Notes: generated by a model from the letters alone, not told the origin. A stretch of DNA of 64,000 bases from Rosenbergiella nectarea (GCF_900111105.1 NZ_FOGC01000003.1:231401-295400); one strand, 5' to 3'. Shown: positions 9,179 to 18,078, numbered from the stretch's first letter. Numbers and translations are program-made.

Positions 9179-10258
9179 CTAACACTCTGGCATCTTCTTG
9201 AGCGTAATCCTATCAGCTATAAATCCAACGAGACTTCTTGCTAACTTTATTGAAGGCTTTTCAATTAGAAAATTTAATAAATATGCCAGTAAAATACTAA
9301 TGATTATGGATGTAATAAATAAAACAGAATGGGGTAGAGTATTAAACAAGAAACCATGTTTATCAGTAATAAACATCATAACTGGGAAGTGAACCAAATA
9401 GATTGAGTATGAAACATCACCTAGGAATGATAACGGCTTAAAGTTACAATATTCACTGAGATATTCAGAGATAACTAAAGAAGTAACAATCAACACCGCT
9501 AATGTCATCCCACCCTCAACACCGAAAACTTGAGGACCAACAACGAATGATGAAATTGAACTTATAGCAAAGATAAACAAGAAAACTCTAGACACCGGTA
9601 AGGATTTAAATGTGTGAATTTTTTTTAAAACCTCATGCAAAAGCATACCTATTATAAACTCAATAAATATAGTGTTGCTTAGAATTTTCAGAATGCCTCC
9701 CCACCAACTAAAACTGATGGTTCTGAGTGAAGCCTGCGAAGACCATGCAAAACTTTCGTTGAAAAACATCTGTAGAGATGTCATCAGCGAGAGAATTATA
9801 AGAATGCAAATTGAAACTCTATGCCTATAGCTTATTATCATAGATAGCATAAATATGATGTAGAAAGTTATCTCATAAGTAAGTGTCCAGGGTGGACCCA
9901 ATGGGCTATATCCAAAACTTGGCCCCGGTGAATTAAAGTTTTGGAGACAGAAATACAATGCACAAACAGTTTTATCCGCATTATCCCACTTATATACAAT
10001 AAGCGTTGAAAGCAGCCATACAACAAATAGACATGGCCAAATTCTAAAGACTCTTTTTATTGCAAATGTTATAGGCGGTTCATAGTGCTGGCTTGTTATG
10101 AAAGCTATTATGAATCCGCTGATGATAAAAAAAATATCAACACCTAGTGCTCCTGGGATGATTTTTGAAATCGAGCCCCCTAACAAAAATGAGTTGTGAG
10201 CGATGAGAATCAGTATCGCCGCCATCCCCCTTAGATACTGTATTGAATAGAGCTTCAA
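9179..10258 (-). CDS. Acyltransferase-3 family membrane protein
   Basis: A 359-residue membrane-bound O-acyltransferase of the AT3 family (OafA/NodX/WecH type). The N-terminus YSIQYLRGMAAILILIAH carries the family R-x10-H signature (Arg10, His21), followed by GVDIFFIISGFII and about ten hydrophobic helices; a VHFPVM segment is near the C-terminus. Members transfer acetyl or other acyl groups to surface polysaccharides or peptidoglycan; the target here is unknown. The gene is clearly more AT-rich than its neighbours and lies alone between the aldB-tail repeats, so acquisition by transfer is likely. It may have modified lipopolysaccharide or exopolysaccharide. Confidence 0.85.
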   Translation of the reverse strand: MKLYSIQYLRGMAAILILIAHNSFLLGGSISKIIPGALGVDIFFIISGFIIAFITSQHYEPPITFAIKRVFRIWPCLFVVWLLSTLIVYKWDNADKTVCALYFCLQNFNSPGPSFGYSPLGPPWTLTYEITFYIIFMLSMIISYRHRVSICILIILSLMTSLQMFFNESFAWSSQASLRTISFSWWGGILKILSNTIFIEFIIGMLLHEVLKKIHTFKSLPVSRVFLFIFAISSISSFVVGPQVFGVEGGMTLAVLIVTSLVISEYLSEYCNFKPLSFLGDVSYSIYLVHFPVMMFITDKHGFLFNTLPHSVLFITSIIISILLAYLLNFLIEKPSIKLARSLVGFIADRITLKKMPEC

Positions 10259-10389
10259 TCTACCCCCTTTTTTTGTTCACCAAGTAAGAATTTATACACT
10301 GTAAAGTATTAATAATGTTTTTTCCAACATTTGGACCACTAGCTACTGCTCATTATCGTCAGGAAGTAGACTCCTACTGACACCATCGT

Positions 10390-10479
10390 TTACTGATCTA
10401 CTTTGATTAATTGCAAAAGAGAGTCCCTATGATTGATTCGTGCTTCAACGTAATTTATTGCGGGGGATGGGAATGCCAC
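10390..10479 (-). pseudogene. Remnant resembling the N-terminal end of UmuD
   Basis: From a GTG at 10479 the minus strand reads VAFPSPAINYVEARINHRD and then stops after 30 codons. FPSPAxxYVExRI is the segment that follows the Cys-Gly cleavage site in UmuD-type SOS mutagenesis proteins. Nothing of the Ser-Lys catalytic domain is present. The match is short and the call rests on this motif only. Confidence 0.45.
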
Positions 10480-10488
10480 GGCTACCTC

Positions 10489-10715
10489 TTACTGTTCAGC
10501 GTATTCACTTTCATCTGGAATAAGTGTAGCAAATTCTTTAAGCGCTGACTGCTTATCTGCTTCTGACAGTAACGAGTCGGCTAAAGTAAGTAGTGCTTTG
10601 CGCTGAATGAATCAGAACGATTGTTCTGGAAAAACTCTAAAGCCGTGGCCAATTTTTGTTGACCACTACACACGGACTTCACCAAGCTATCTAGACCTAA
10701 AATGAAATTTGTAAA
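10489..10715 (-). pseudogene. Frameshifted gene remnant of unknown family
   Basis: Two minus-strand frames read like one decayed protein: LDSLVKSVCSGQQKLATALE up to about 10600, then after a shift RKALLTLADSLLSEADKQSA with ending IPDESEYAEQ and a TAA at 10489. The composition is that of a real helical protein, not random translation. No start codon is left; a stop lies at 10716-10718. It precedes the UmuD-like remnant in the same direction. I do not recognise the family. Confidence 0.45.
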
Positions 10716-10742
10716 CTAATGAATTAAAAGGATATTAATTCA

Positions 10743-12263
10743 TTAAAATAGGCCTAATGGTTCGATACCATAACTCACGAGTAGATTTTTTGTCTGTTGG
10801 TAATGGTCCAGCATCATCTTATGGGTCTCACGCCCTATCCCTGACTGCTTATAGCCGCCAAACGCCGCGTGTGCTGGATAGAAGTGGTAGCAGTTGGTCC
10901 AGACCCTACCTGCTTGTACCGCGCGTCCTACTCGGTAGGCACGGTGAGTATCTCGCGTCCATACCCCTGCCCCTAAGCCATAAATCGTATCGTTGGCGAT
11001 GGCAATGGCTTCTGCTTCATCTTTGAAGGTGGTAATACCAATAACGGGTCCGAAGATCTCCTCTTGGAACACCTGCATACTATTGTCGCCTTTCAGCAGA
11101 GTCGGTTGAATATAGAAGCCGGATCCTAACTCTCCTGATAAGGTTTCAGCGTGTCCACCGGCAAGTACTTCAGCTCCTTCTTGCTTTGCAATATTCAACC
11201 AAGAGAGAATTTTTTCGAATTGTTGTTGTGATGCTTGCGCGCCGACCATCGTCTCCGTATCCAGCGGGTGACCTCGTTTAATGGTCTGCATGCGTGTCAT
11301 CACCACCGCCATGAAACGGTCGAAGATTGAGGCTTGTACTAACGCGCGCGATGGACAGGTACAAATTTCGCCTTGATTTAAAAAGCCCAGCACTAAGCCT
11401 TCTGCGGCTTTTTCGATAAAACTTTCTTCAGCATCCATGATATCCTCAAAGAAGATATTCGGTGATTTACCGCCAAGCTCGACAGTAGAAGGGATAATAT
11501 TTTTGGCCGCAAGCTCCAATATATGGCGACCGGTGGCAGTCGAGCCAGTGAAGGCGATTTTCGCGATTTGTTTATGACCGGCTAATGCCTCACCGGCTTC
11601 CCGGCCGAAGCCATGGACGATATTCAATACCCCTTTAGGCAGTAGATCATCCACTAACTCCGCAAACAGCGTAATCGATAAGGGTGTTTGCTCTGCGGGT
11701 TTCAGTACCACGCAGTTTCCCGCCGCAAGAGCTGGAGCTAATTTCCATGCCGCCATGAGCAGCGGGAAGTTCCACGGGATAATTTGTCCCACCACCCCTA
11801 GGGGCTCATGAAAATGGTAACTTACCGTGGTTTCATCAATTTCCGCACAACTGCCCTCTTGGGCTCTCAGGCACCCAGCAAAATAACGGAAGTGATCGAC
11901 CGCGAGTGGGACATCAGCCGCTAAGGTTTCACGCACTGGTTTACCATTATCCCACGTCTCATTCACCGCGAAACGTTCGCTAGCCTGTTCCAGCCTGTCG
12001 GCGATTTTCAATAAAATCTCAGAACGCTGCTGAACAGAGACTTTACTCCATCCCGTAAACGCTTTAGAGGCTGCTTCTACCGCTAAATCGATATCTTCAG
12101 CCTGTGAACGAGGAAACTCACCAATGACTGATCCATCTATTGGAGAGGTATTCGTAAAGTAGTCGCCCGATTTAGGGGGGATGAATTGACCATCGATATA
12201 ATTAGCGTAACGGTCTTTTAATTCAATTAATGATGCCTGCTCTTTCGGTGTCGCGTAGCGCAT
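10743..12263 (-). CDS. aldB: Aldehyde dehydrogenase, AldB/acetaldehyde type
   Basis: A 506-residue NAD(P)-dependent aldehyde dehydrogenase that would oxidise acetaldehyde or related aldehydes to acids in the cytoplasm. Family marks: IIPWNFPLL, the [12 protein letters not shown] motif with the general-base Glu, [13 protein letters not shown] with the catalytic Cys, EEIFGPV for cofactor binding, and the ending [22 protein letters not shown] 12263 follows GGGGG and gives the MRYATP start common in this subgroup; an in-frame GTG at 12323 would add 20 residues. Its 3' end is duplicated at 8880-8934, which suggests the final codons were supplied by an integrated element. Confidence 0.88.
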   Translation of the reverse strand: MRYATPKEQASLIELKDRYANYIDGQFIPPKSGDYFTNTSPIDGSVIGEFPRSQAEDIDLAVEAASKAFTGWSKVSVQQRSEILLKIADRLEQASERFAVNETWDNGKPVRETLAADVPLAVDHFRYFAGCLRAQEGSCAEIDETTVSYHFHEPLGVVGQIIPWNFPLLMAAWKLAPALAAGNCVVLKPAEQTPLSITLFAELVDDLLPKGVLNIVHGFGREAGEALAGHKQIAKIAFTGSTATGRHILELAAKNIIPSTVELGGKSPNIFFEDIMDAEESFIEKAAEGLVLGFLNQGEICTCPSRALVQASIFDRFMAVVMTRMQTIKRGHPLDTETMVGAQASQQQFEKILSWLNIAKQEGAEVLAGGHAETLSGELGSGFYIQPTLLKGDNSMQVFQEEIFGPVIGITTFKDEAEAIAIANDTIYGLGAGVWTRDTHRAYRVGRAVQAGRVWTNCYHFYPAHAAFGGYKQSGIGRETHKMMLDHYQQTKNLLVSYGIEPLGLF

Positions 12264-12475
12264 AAAACCCCCATACACATGTTGAATAAGTGTTAAATTA
12301 TCCTGGGTAATGCGTTTTGTCACAAACTAAAGGTTTTTTTGTGAGTTAGTTAAGAATTTTTTGACGAATTTGCTTACAGACTAATCTTATAAAGCATAAA
12401 AAAAGAGTTCTATTCTGGCACTTTCACTCTACACTGAAGACTAAGTAGTTCATTGAGTACTAACAGGAGGTTGAT

Positions 12476-13051
12476 ATGCTGGCTTCAGCAATAAATATGT
12501 TCCGTTCAAAAGCTGGATTCGTGCAACAATTCATCAGAAATCCTCGCGCAATTGGCAGCATAACCCCCTCATCTCTCATACTTTGCGAAACGATGGCGCA
12601 GTGCGCCGATTGGCCAAAAGTCACACGTGCAGCAGAATTAGGCGCAGGTGACGGCGTGTTAACGCGCGTGTTGCTGCAACATCTGGCCACGAATGCTTCA
12701 CTGGATGTCTTTGAAATTAGCCCACCCTTAGTTAAAAAATTGCGTCAAATTCAAGATGACCGCATGTCAATCCATTCGCACTCTGCAGAACACCTGACTG
12801 GACATTATGATGTGATCTTTTCCGGGCTACCACTGTTATCCTTACCGGCGAAAATTCGCCACGCTATCCTAGGAAAAGTGCATGAGACTCTGGCGCCGGG
12901 CGGTGTATTCATACAGTTTCAATACACCTCCCTAACGCAACCCGAGCTATCTCGCTATTTTATTTGGGAAAGACAACGCGTGTTAAAGAATGTCCCACCT
13001 GCCTGGGTGTACCGGTGCCAACGTAACTGGTCCGATAAAACCCTAGGCTAA
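12476..13051 (+). CDS. Class I SAM-dependent methyltransferase, phospholipid N-methyltransferase-like
   Basis: A 191-residue methyltransferase with the SAM-binding motif AELGAGDGVLTRVLL near residue 50 and the acidic motif II region LDVFEIS, then YDVIFSGLPLLSLP, a pattern of PmtA-type phosphatidylethanolamine methyltransferases and of rRNA dimethyladenosine enzymes. The N-terminal AGFVQQFIRNPRAIGSITPSS is typical of the PmtA group. The true substrate cannot be told from sequence. AGGAGG lies eight bases before the ATG. It stands alone, reading away from aldB, and is convergent with the amidohydrolase gene. Confidence 0.75.
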   Translation: MLASAINMFRSKAGFVQQFIRNPRAIGSITPSSLILCETMAQCADWPKVTRAAELGAGDGVLTRVLLQHLATNASLDVFEISPPLVKKLRQIQDDRMSIHSHSAEHLTGHYDVIFSGLPLLSLPAKIRHAILGKVHETLAPGGVFIQFQYTSLTQPELSRYFIWERQRVLKNVPPAWVYRCQRNWSDKTLG

Positions 13052-13063
13052 TTCCATCAATAT

Positions 13064-14230
13064 TTAGCGACGATATCCTGCACGCGCATACGCAATAGTG
13101 AGCCACCAATCGATACCTTGACCAATGACTCCATCATCAAAATCGTACTCAGGATGGTGGCACATTGGTTTATCACCTAGTCCGAGGAAGCCGTAGACCC
13201 CTGGTGCGTAGTCGAGGTAGAAGGCGAAGTCCTCAGAAGGTCCAACCGGGCTATTCGCTAAATAGCAGGACTCACTGCCTCGCCATGACTGCAGCGCTAT
13301 CACTAATTCCCCTGCTAACTGCGCATCATTGATTACCGCGGGACAGCCTGCAAGATAAGTGATTTCCCCCCTTCCACCAAAACCTTGAGTTATGCTATCG
13401 AGTAACTGCTGCATACGCTGCTTCACTTCAACTCGGACTTGCGGATCATAAGTTCGTACCGTTCCCGTCAGGGTCACCTGATCAGGAATGATATTGTGAG
13501 AACTCCCGCCCTGAATGGAACCAAAGCTAATGGTCGCCGTCTGTAAGGGGCTAATAGACCGGCTGACGATCGTTTGATAATCCGCGATTAAGCGCGCAGC
13601 CATAACAATAGGGTCGATACAGCGCTCAGGGACTGCACCGTGCCCGCCTTTACCCAGTAACGTTAAGCTGAAAATATCACTGGCGGTCAGGGTTGCCGCT
13701 TGGTTAACTTCTATGATTCCGCGTGGACGACCCGGCATGTTATGCAGGCCATAAATTTCTTCGAACGGAAAGCGCTGATGAAGTCCATCATTTAGCATTG
13801 CCGGGGCGCCAAGTAAATTCTCCTCCGCACACTGGAAAATAAAGACTAGCGTTCCGGCAAAATCACGGTGTTGGCCCAATATCTTCGCAGCCCCCAGCAA
13901 CATAACGGTATGACCATCATGGCCACAGCCGTGAAATCTCCCCGCAACGGTTGAACAGTATGCAACCTGAGACGCATCGTGCCCCTCTTGCATCGGTAAC
14001 GCATCCATGTCCGCGCGCAGCGCGATCATTTTACCGGGCCGATTACCTTTGATAAGCGCGACAATACCCGTTTTACCGATACCTGTATGGATTTCGTCCA
14101 TATTGCACTGTGTTAAGTAGGCTTCTACGGCAGCAGCAGTGGCCACTTCTTCGAAAGCAGCCTCAGGATGCTGGTGCAAGGTATGACGTAGTGCCACTAA
14201 CTCATTGATAAATCCAGTTTCATATTGCAT
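13064..14230 (-). CDS. M20 family metallo-amidohydrolase (N-acyl amino acid/hippurate hydrolase type)
   Basis: A 388-residue M20D peptidase-family amidohydrolase. The motifs LRHTLHQHPE, LRADMDALPM, RFHGCGHDGHT (metal ligands), CAEENLLGAP and the C-terminal PVGPSEDFAFY are those of HipO/AbgA-type enzymes with a two-metal site. It would release amino acids from N-acyl or N-benzoyl conjugates. It begins one base after the ycdY stop and is probably translated from the same transcript, although no functional link between the two is known. Convergent with the methyltransferase gene. Confidence 0.85.
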   Translation of the reverse strand: MQYETGFINELVALRHTLHQHPEAAFEEVATAAAVEAYLTQCNMDEIHTGIGKTGIVALIKGNRPGKMIALRADMDALPMQEGHDASQVAYCSTVAGRFHGCGHDGHTVMLLGAAKILGQHRDFAGTLVFIFQCAEENLLGAPAMLNDGLHQRFPFEEIYGLHNMPGRPRGIIEVNQAATLTASDIFSLTLLGKGGHGAVPERCIDPIVMAARLIADYQTIVSRSISPLQTATISFGSIQGGSSHNIIPDQVTLTGTVRTYDPQVRVEVKQRMQQLLDSITQGFGGRGEITYLAGCPAVINDAQLAGELVIALQSWRGSESCYLANSPVGPSEDFAFYLDYAPGVYGFLGLGDKPMCHHPEYDFDDGVIGQGIDWWLTIAYARAGYRR

Positions 14231-14231
14231 C

Positions 14232-14804
14232 TTACTGCTCCTCTTCGTCGTCGAACTCTTCAGTCTCGATTAGCTCCTCTGCCATAGCCTGCACAGCGCC
14301 ACGGGTCGTCATGGCAAGGGCACGATAAAATCCGGTCTGCGCGTGTGCCTCTACTTTTCCTAAGAATGCGCCACACCAAGGTAGCAGTAACGTCTCAAAT
14401 AAAATAATAATGGCTTGATTTTCATCGTCCGCAGCATGGTCTTCTAACCATGAGGCCGCAAGGAGGAGTAAACCAACATGGTCTGCAGGCGTATCAGAAA
14501 GAGGCATACCACGAGTGGTTAAGAAGTTTTTGACCTCGGCTTCAGCGGGACCTTGTGGCCATTGATGACCAAAGGGAGTCACTGCCGGTGATTCCCCCCT
14601 GAATAATGCGTCGTAATCGGCACATAAACTGTCACGCTCGTAGGGACGTTGTAGCTGCGCCAAGAGTTCATCCTGCTCGAGAGGCCAGTGTTGATTAAGT
14701 TTACCTTGTGCGAGAAGATCCCAGAGTGGCTCGACCACAGGATCGTTTGGGTGGCGATAGAAAAGCGTGCCTAAGATTCGACAAAGTAAAGAGAATTCAT
14801 TCAT
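14232..14804 (-). CDS. ycdY: TorD/DmsD-family chaperone YcdY
   Basis: A 190-residue all-helical protein matching E. coli YcdY from MNEFSLLCRILGTLFYR to the acidic tail. Conserved blocks are WPLEQDELLAQLQ, ADYDALF, PADHVGLLLLAASWLEDH and LLPWCGAFLGKVEAHA, the last being typical of the TorD redox-enzyme maturation family. In E. coli YcdY assists the metal enzyme YcdX; no ycdX is next to it here. It is first in a two-gene unit with the amidohydrolase. Confidence 0.88.
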   Translation of the reverse strand: MNEFSLLCRILGTLFYRHPNDPVVEPLWDLLAQGKLNQHWPLEQDELLAQLQRPYERDSLCADYDALFRGESPAVTPFGHQWPQGPAEAEVKNFLTTRGMPLSDTPADHVGLLLLAASWLEDHAADDENQAIIILFETLLLPWCGAFLGKVEAHAQTGFYRALAMTTRGAVQAMAEELIETEEFDDEEEQ

Positions 14805-14887
14805 GAGTTTGGCCTATGATTAGCAATTGCGTTGAGCAATTGTAACATGAAGGCAAACACCTGCAGTGATTCGTGATCACTAGACAT

Positions 14888-14919
14888 AAAAAAAGGCCAT
14901 CCTAAGATGACCTTTTTTA
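14888..14919 (-). terminator. Rho-independent terminator of yeaQ
   Basis: An imperfect stem AAAGGCCATC / GATGACCTTT (one mismatch) with a short loop and A/T tracts on both sides lies just past the yeaQ stop. It also insulates the ycdY promoter region. Confidence 0.7.
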
Positions 14920-14930
14920 TTCGTCAGAAT

Positions 14931-15179
14931 TTAGCTTCTGATTTTGCGGTAGATCCACAGCACGACGATTGAGCCGATAACCGCGACCACAAAGCTTCCG
15001 AAGTTGAAGCCGTCAACGCGACCCTGCCCGAAGAACGTGCTGATCCAGCCACCAACGACCGCACCCACAATCCCAAGAATAACGGTGACGATAAAACCGC
15101 CGCCATCTTTACCTGGCATAATCCATTTCGCAAGGATCCCTGCGATCAGACCAAAGATAATCCACGAAAGAATACCCAT
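14931..15179 (-). CDS. yeaQ: Transglycosylase-associated small membrane protein YeaQ/YmgE
   Basis: An 82-residue protein of the GlsB/YeaQ/YmgE family, nearly identical to E. coli YeaQ (MGILSWIIFGLIAGILAKWI, then GIVGAVVGGWISTFFG and a C-terminal YRKIRS). Three hydrophobic stretches rich in glycine indicate an inner-membrane protein. The family is stress-induced and its biochemical role is unknown; the transglycosylase name is historical. AGGAGC-type ribosome site before ATG 15179; followed by a terminator. Confidence 0.9.
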   Translation of the reverse strand: MGILSWIIFGLIAGILAKWIMPGKDGGGFIVTVILGIVGAVVGGWISTFFGQGRVDGFNFGSFVVAVIGSIVVLWIYRKIRS

Positions 15180-15321
15180 TTACTGCTCCTTATCTGACAA
15201 ACATCAATTTAGTTATTCACAAAGTGATTAATGAATATTTTTAAACACTGTCAAAATTATTATAGGCAACAATTTTAACAGTGGCGAATAAAAATTGATA
15301 AAAACTTTATTATTTATGATG

Positions 15322-15975
15322 TTAACTGTCTTGGTAAGCTTCAGTTACCTTCCGCAGATAGCGTGGCGCTTGGGCTGCAGGGTGTTCGCGCTGTACATAA
15401 CTGATAAATTGCTCTGGCGTCATGTGGTTAATTTTGGCAATCGCCCGCTCACGACTTGATGAAAAAATACGCATCAACGCCCCCGCACCATTCGCATAAG
15501 ACACAATGGTGGCGTAGCGAAGCGTCACCGGATTTTTAATTCCCGATAACTCATTTTCTTGTAGCAACTTCAAATAAGCTGTACCAATTTGTATATTCTT
15601 TGCCGGATCTTTAAGTTCATGTCCACTCGGTTGCCCACGACGGCCAGTCGCTTGATAGACAGCACGCCCCGCGGTCGAGGCTTTTATCTGCATCAAACCG
15701 ATAGCGTTGGAGTGACTGACCACTTTCGGGTTTCCACCGGATTCGACACTAATAATGGCGCTGACGAGCTTCGGGTCAACGCCATAATGACTGGCGGCAT
15801 CTTGGGTATAACGGGACCAATGATCGTTGGTGATCACTTTCCCCGGTTTGGCGATCGATTGAGGATCAAGTAGAAATTTAGAGCTTTGGACAGAAGATGT
15901 TTCAGTGGTCTGTGTCGGATGCTGTGAACAGGCTGACAGCGTGAGGACCGTCAACAGCAAAAGTTTGCTTTTCAC
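15322..15975 (-). CDS. emtA: Membrane-bound endo-type lytic transglycosylase EmtA (MltE)
   Basis: A 217-residue lipoprotein lytic transglycosylase that cleaves the peptidoglycan glycan chain. The N-terminus MKSKLLLLTVLTLSACS is a lipoprotein signal with the lipobox LSAC. The SLT domain shows the catalytic-Glu motif AIISVESGGNPKVVS, then AIGLMQIKASTAGR and YANGAGALMRIF, as in E. coli EmtA. The start is GTG at 15975. It is divergent from ldcA, the same pairing as in E. coli, so the two murein enzymes share an upstream region. Confidence 0.9.
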   Translation of the reverse strand: MKSKLLLLTVLTLSACSQHPTQTTETSSVQSSKFLLDPQSIAKPGKVITNDHWSRYTQDAASHYGVDPKLVSAIISVESGGNPKVVSHSNAIGLMQIKASTAGRAVYQATGRRGQPSGHELKDPAKNIQIGTAYLKLLQENELSGIKNPVTLRYATIVSYANGAGALMRIFSSSRERAIAKINHMTPEQFISYVQREHPAAQAPRYLRKVTEAYQDS

Positions 15976-16227
15976 GTCATGGAGTTCCTAGATAATGAAT
16001 TGCGAGCTATGTTACTCAGCAGCAAAAATTTAAAAATGGCAGTTTGTCTTAAAAAAACGACATCCATTGCCTCATTAATCAGAATTTTTTCATGATTTTA
16101 AGGGTTTTTAGCATAAAAAGCAGAAAGATCCTAATTTTGATTCCCCATCATCAAATTTTTTAGAGAGTTCTTGCCTTCAATGGATGACTCACTCATCATA
16201 AATTTTTACCCAAAATTGAGTACACGT

Positions 16228-17151
16228 ATGTCGACTTCTCGCACTATACGCCTGATAGCGCCCTCGGGTTATTGTCAACATCAATCGGCCGCCGAACGCG
16301 CCCTTGAACGGCTCAGCGGCGACCATCGGGTCGAGAACACTTCGGTAATCCAACGTCGGTCACAACGCTTTGCCGGCACCGATGCTGAACGACTTAAGGA
16401 CATCAATGAATTGGTCACCCTGACTGAACTCCCAGATATTGTTCTTGCGGTACGAGGGGGATATGGAATGAGTCGACTGCTGCCGGATATCGATTATCCA
16501 GGGTTACACGCGCGGCTGAGTCAGCAACCTGCTTTACTCTGTGGTCATAGCGATTTTACCGCGTTACAGCTCGCTCTCTTAGCCAAAACAGGATTAGTGA
16601 CATTTAGTGGTCCAATGTTAGCAGGTAATTTCGGCGCAGAAACGCTGTCAGCGTTTACCGATACACATTTTTGGTCGCTACTTTCCCAGCCTGAATACAG
16701 TCTTAACTGGGAAGATAATCACGATCTTTCTGGCCATTGGCAAGGGCAGCTGTGGGGGGGGAATTTGGCAATGATCTGCTCTCTCGTCGGAACGCCTTGG
16801 CTACCGAAAATTAGTCAAGGGATCCTCGTAATAGAAGATATTAACGAAAGCCCCTTCCGTGTCGAGCGGATGTTACTACAACTGCACCACGCCGGAATTT
16901 TGGCTCAACAAAAGGCGATTATCACCGGTAGCTTTACTCATGGGGAGCCCACCGCCTACGATGATGGCTATCAACTGGATACAGTGTGGGAATATCTGCA
17001 GCAAAAAACCGGTGTTCCTTTTATCAATAATCTGGATTTTGGACATAATGCCGATACTGTCACCTTGCCAATCGGTGCGCAAGCCACCTTAATTGCGCAA
17101 CAAAAGCAACGACAATTACAACTGACCGACTATCCTTATTTGCAACCCTGA
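16228..17151 (+). CDS. ldcA: Muramoyltetrapeptide L,D-carboxypeptidase LdcA
   Basis: A 307-residue S66-family serine peptidase that removes the terminal D-alanine from tetrapeptides during murein recycling in the cytoplasm. The oxyanion/nucleophile motif LLCGHSDFTALQ carries the catalytic Ser; EDINESPFRVERMLLQL and the C-terminal GLDFGH-like NLDFGHNADTVTLP supply Glu and His. I chose ATG 16228 because it gives the RLIAPSGYC start seen in E. coli; an in-frame ATG at 16171 would add 19 residues with no homology. A lipoprotein gene follows 38 bases later. Confidence 0.9.
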   Translation: MSTSRTIRLIAPSGYCQHQSAAERALERLSGDHRVENTSVIQRRSQRFAGTDAERLKDINELVTLTELPDIVLAVRGGYGMSRLLPDIDYPGLHARLSQQPALLCGHSDFTALQLALLAKTGLVTFSGPMLAGNFGAETLSAFTDTHFWSLLSQPEYSLNWEDNHDLSGHWQGQLWGGNLAMICSLVGTPWLPKISQGILVIEDINESPFRVERMLLQLHHAGILAQQKAIITGSFTHGEPTAYDDGYQLDTVWEYLQQKTGVPFINNLDFGHNADTVTLPIGAQATLIAQQKQRQLQLTDYPYLQP

Positions 17152-17189
17152 TTGACTGATACCGCTGCGACGCTACAAAGGGAGTTTTG

Positions 17190-17540
17190 ATGCGAGGAAT
17201 GATTTATGTAGTTCCCATGATGGTTTTACTGTCTGCCTGTAGCCATAAACCCTATGGTCGACTCTGTCCCGGCGAGGTATCCACCCTAAGTGGACAAGTG
17301 ACTGGACAGTCTCAAGCCTGGGTATTCGACGAAATTCAACGTTTCACGGTAACCGATCATGGGACGACTATGCAGAGTGGCTATCTGCATAGTGCGAATC
17401 GTTCTCTTTACATCCCCAGTGCGACAACCTCTGAGGGTTTCCTGGCTCAGCGGCTTTCGACAGACCGCTTTAGAATTATCGATCCGGGACACGATGCAAT
17501 GGTTACCTGGACTTGCCCGGTTTCCGCTACGGCGCCTTAA
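17190..17540 (+). CDS. Small lipoprotein of unknown function
   Basis: A 116-residue protein with a lipoprotein signal (MRGMIYVVPMMVLLSACS, lipobox LSAC with Ser at +2, so probably outer membrane). The mature part has three further Cys/aromatic positions and reads as a compact beta-rich domain (WVFDEIQRFTVTDHGTT; SGYLHSANRSLYIP). ATG 17190 has GGAG six bases before it; the upstream TTG is less likely. It lies just downstream of ldcA in the same direction and may share its transcript. I do not recognise the family. Confidence 0.75.
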   Translation: MRGMIYVVPMMVLLSACSHKPYGRLCPGEVSTLSGQVTGQSQAWVFDEIQRFTVTDHGTTMQSGYLHSANRSLYIPSATTSEGFLAQRLSTDRFRIIDPGHDAMVTWTCPVSATAP

Positions 17541-17641
17541 AATGCTATTTACTTAGGAAAAGTCCGTAAGCGCACCATAATTTTTTTTCTTTGCTATAGT
17601 TTAATCATTAACATTACATCAGCCTACCAAGGAGCATTTCA

Positions 17642-17890
17642 ATGGTTAGTAAAATCCAAGATAAAGTTGAAGAATATGCAGGTGCAGCGCAAGAAGCCTA
17701 CGGTGATGTCACTGATCAAGGTGACCACTATGCACGCGGCGCAGCGCGTAAATATGCTTCGCAAGCAAGCTATGCTGTTAAAGACGCGGCTGACACTATC
17801 AAGCAACAAGTTTCAGACAAGCCTTATGCAGGCCTAGCGGTTGCTGCAGCGGTTGGCGTTGCATTTGGTTACCTGTTAGGCAGAAAATAA
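17642..17890 (+). CDS. DUF883/ElaB-YqjD-type membrane-anchored stress protein
   Basis: An 82-residue protein: a charged helical N-terminal two thirds (DKVEEYAGAAQEAYGD resembles CsbD-type repeats) and a C-terminal hydrophobic anchor ending AVGVAFGYLLGRK, the hallmark of the ElaB/YqjD/YgaM group. E. coli members sit in the inner membrane in stationary phase and can bind ribosomes. AAGGAGC lies eight bases before the ATG, and a strong terminator follows, so it is a one-gene unit. Confidence 0.8.
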   Translation: MVSKIQDKVEEYAGAAQEAYGDVTDQGDHYARGAARKYASQASYAVKDAADTIKQQVSDKPYAGLAVAAAVGVAFGYLLGRK

Positions 17891-17904
17891 TTCTATCTAG
17901 CGGT

Positions 17905-17932
17905 AAAAAAAGCACCTTAGGGTGCTTTTTTT
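17905..17932. terminator. Rho-independent terminator
   Basis: AAAAAGCACC / GGTGCTTTTT with a TTAG loop and a run of seven T on the plus strand, 15 bases after the DUF883 gene. Confidence 0.9.
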
Positions 17933-17954
17933 ATGTCTAGGGTCCCTAATAACG

Positions 17955-17983
17955 TTGCAAAACGTGCGTTGTGGCACTATTTT
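17955..17983 (+). promoter_or_regulatory. Sigma70-type promoter for a candidate sRNA
   Basis: TTGCAA (17955-17960), a 17-base spacer and TATTTT (17978-17983) match the -35/-10 pattern and point to a start near 17990. No clear Fur box (GATAATGATAATCATTATC-like) is visible over it. Confidence 0.55.
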
Positions 17984-17989
17984 GAGGGG

Positions 17990-18078
17990 ACGGAATACTT
18001 TAGTAATTTAATCAAGTATTCCCCTAACTTACTCACATTGCTCTAGTTATCTTGCCCGCGTTTTGCGGGCTTTTTTTT
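17990..18078 (+). ncRNA. Candidate RyhB-like small RNA
   Basis: An intergenic transcript of about 88 bases is suggested by a promoter, a 5' stem (GGAATACTT 17992-18000 with AAGTATTCC 18014-18022), a single-stranded middle and a rho-independent terminator (GCCCGC gtttt GCGGGC plus eight T, 18054-18078). The middle contains CTCACATTGCT at 18031-18041, the same 11 bases as the target-pairing core of E. coli RyhB, followed at a similar distance by the terminator. RyhB lowers iron-protein synthesis under iron limitation. The missing visible Fur box and the different 5' stem leave the identity open. Confidence 0.5.

Noticed and set aside
17930-17990. Fur box over the candidate sRNA promoter.
   Set aside because: I could not find a sequence close to GATAATGATAATCATTATC or its 7-1-7 core.
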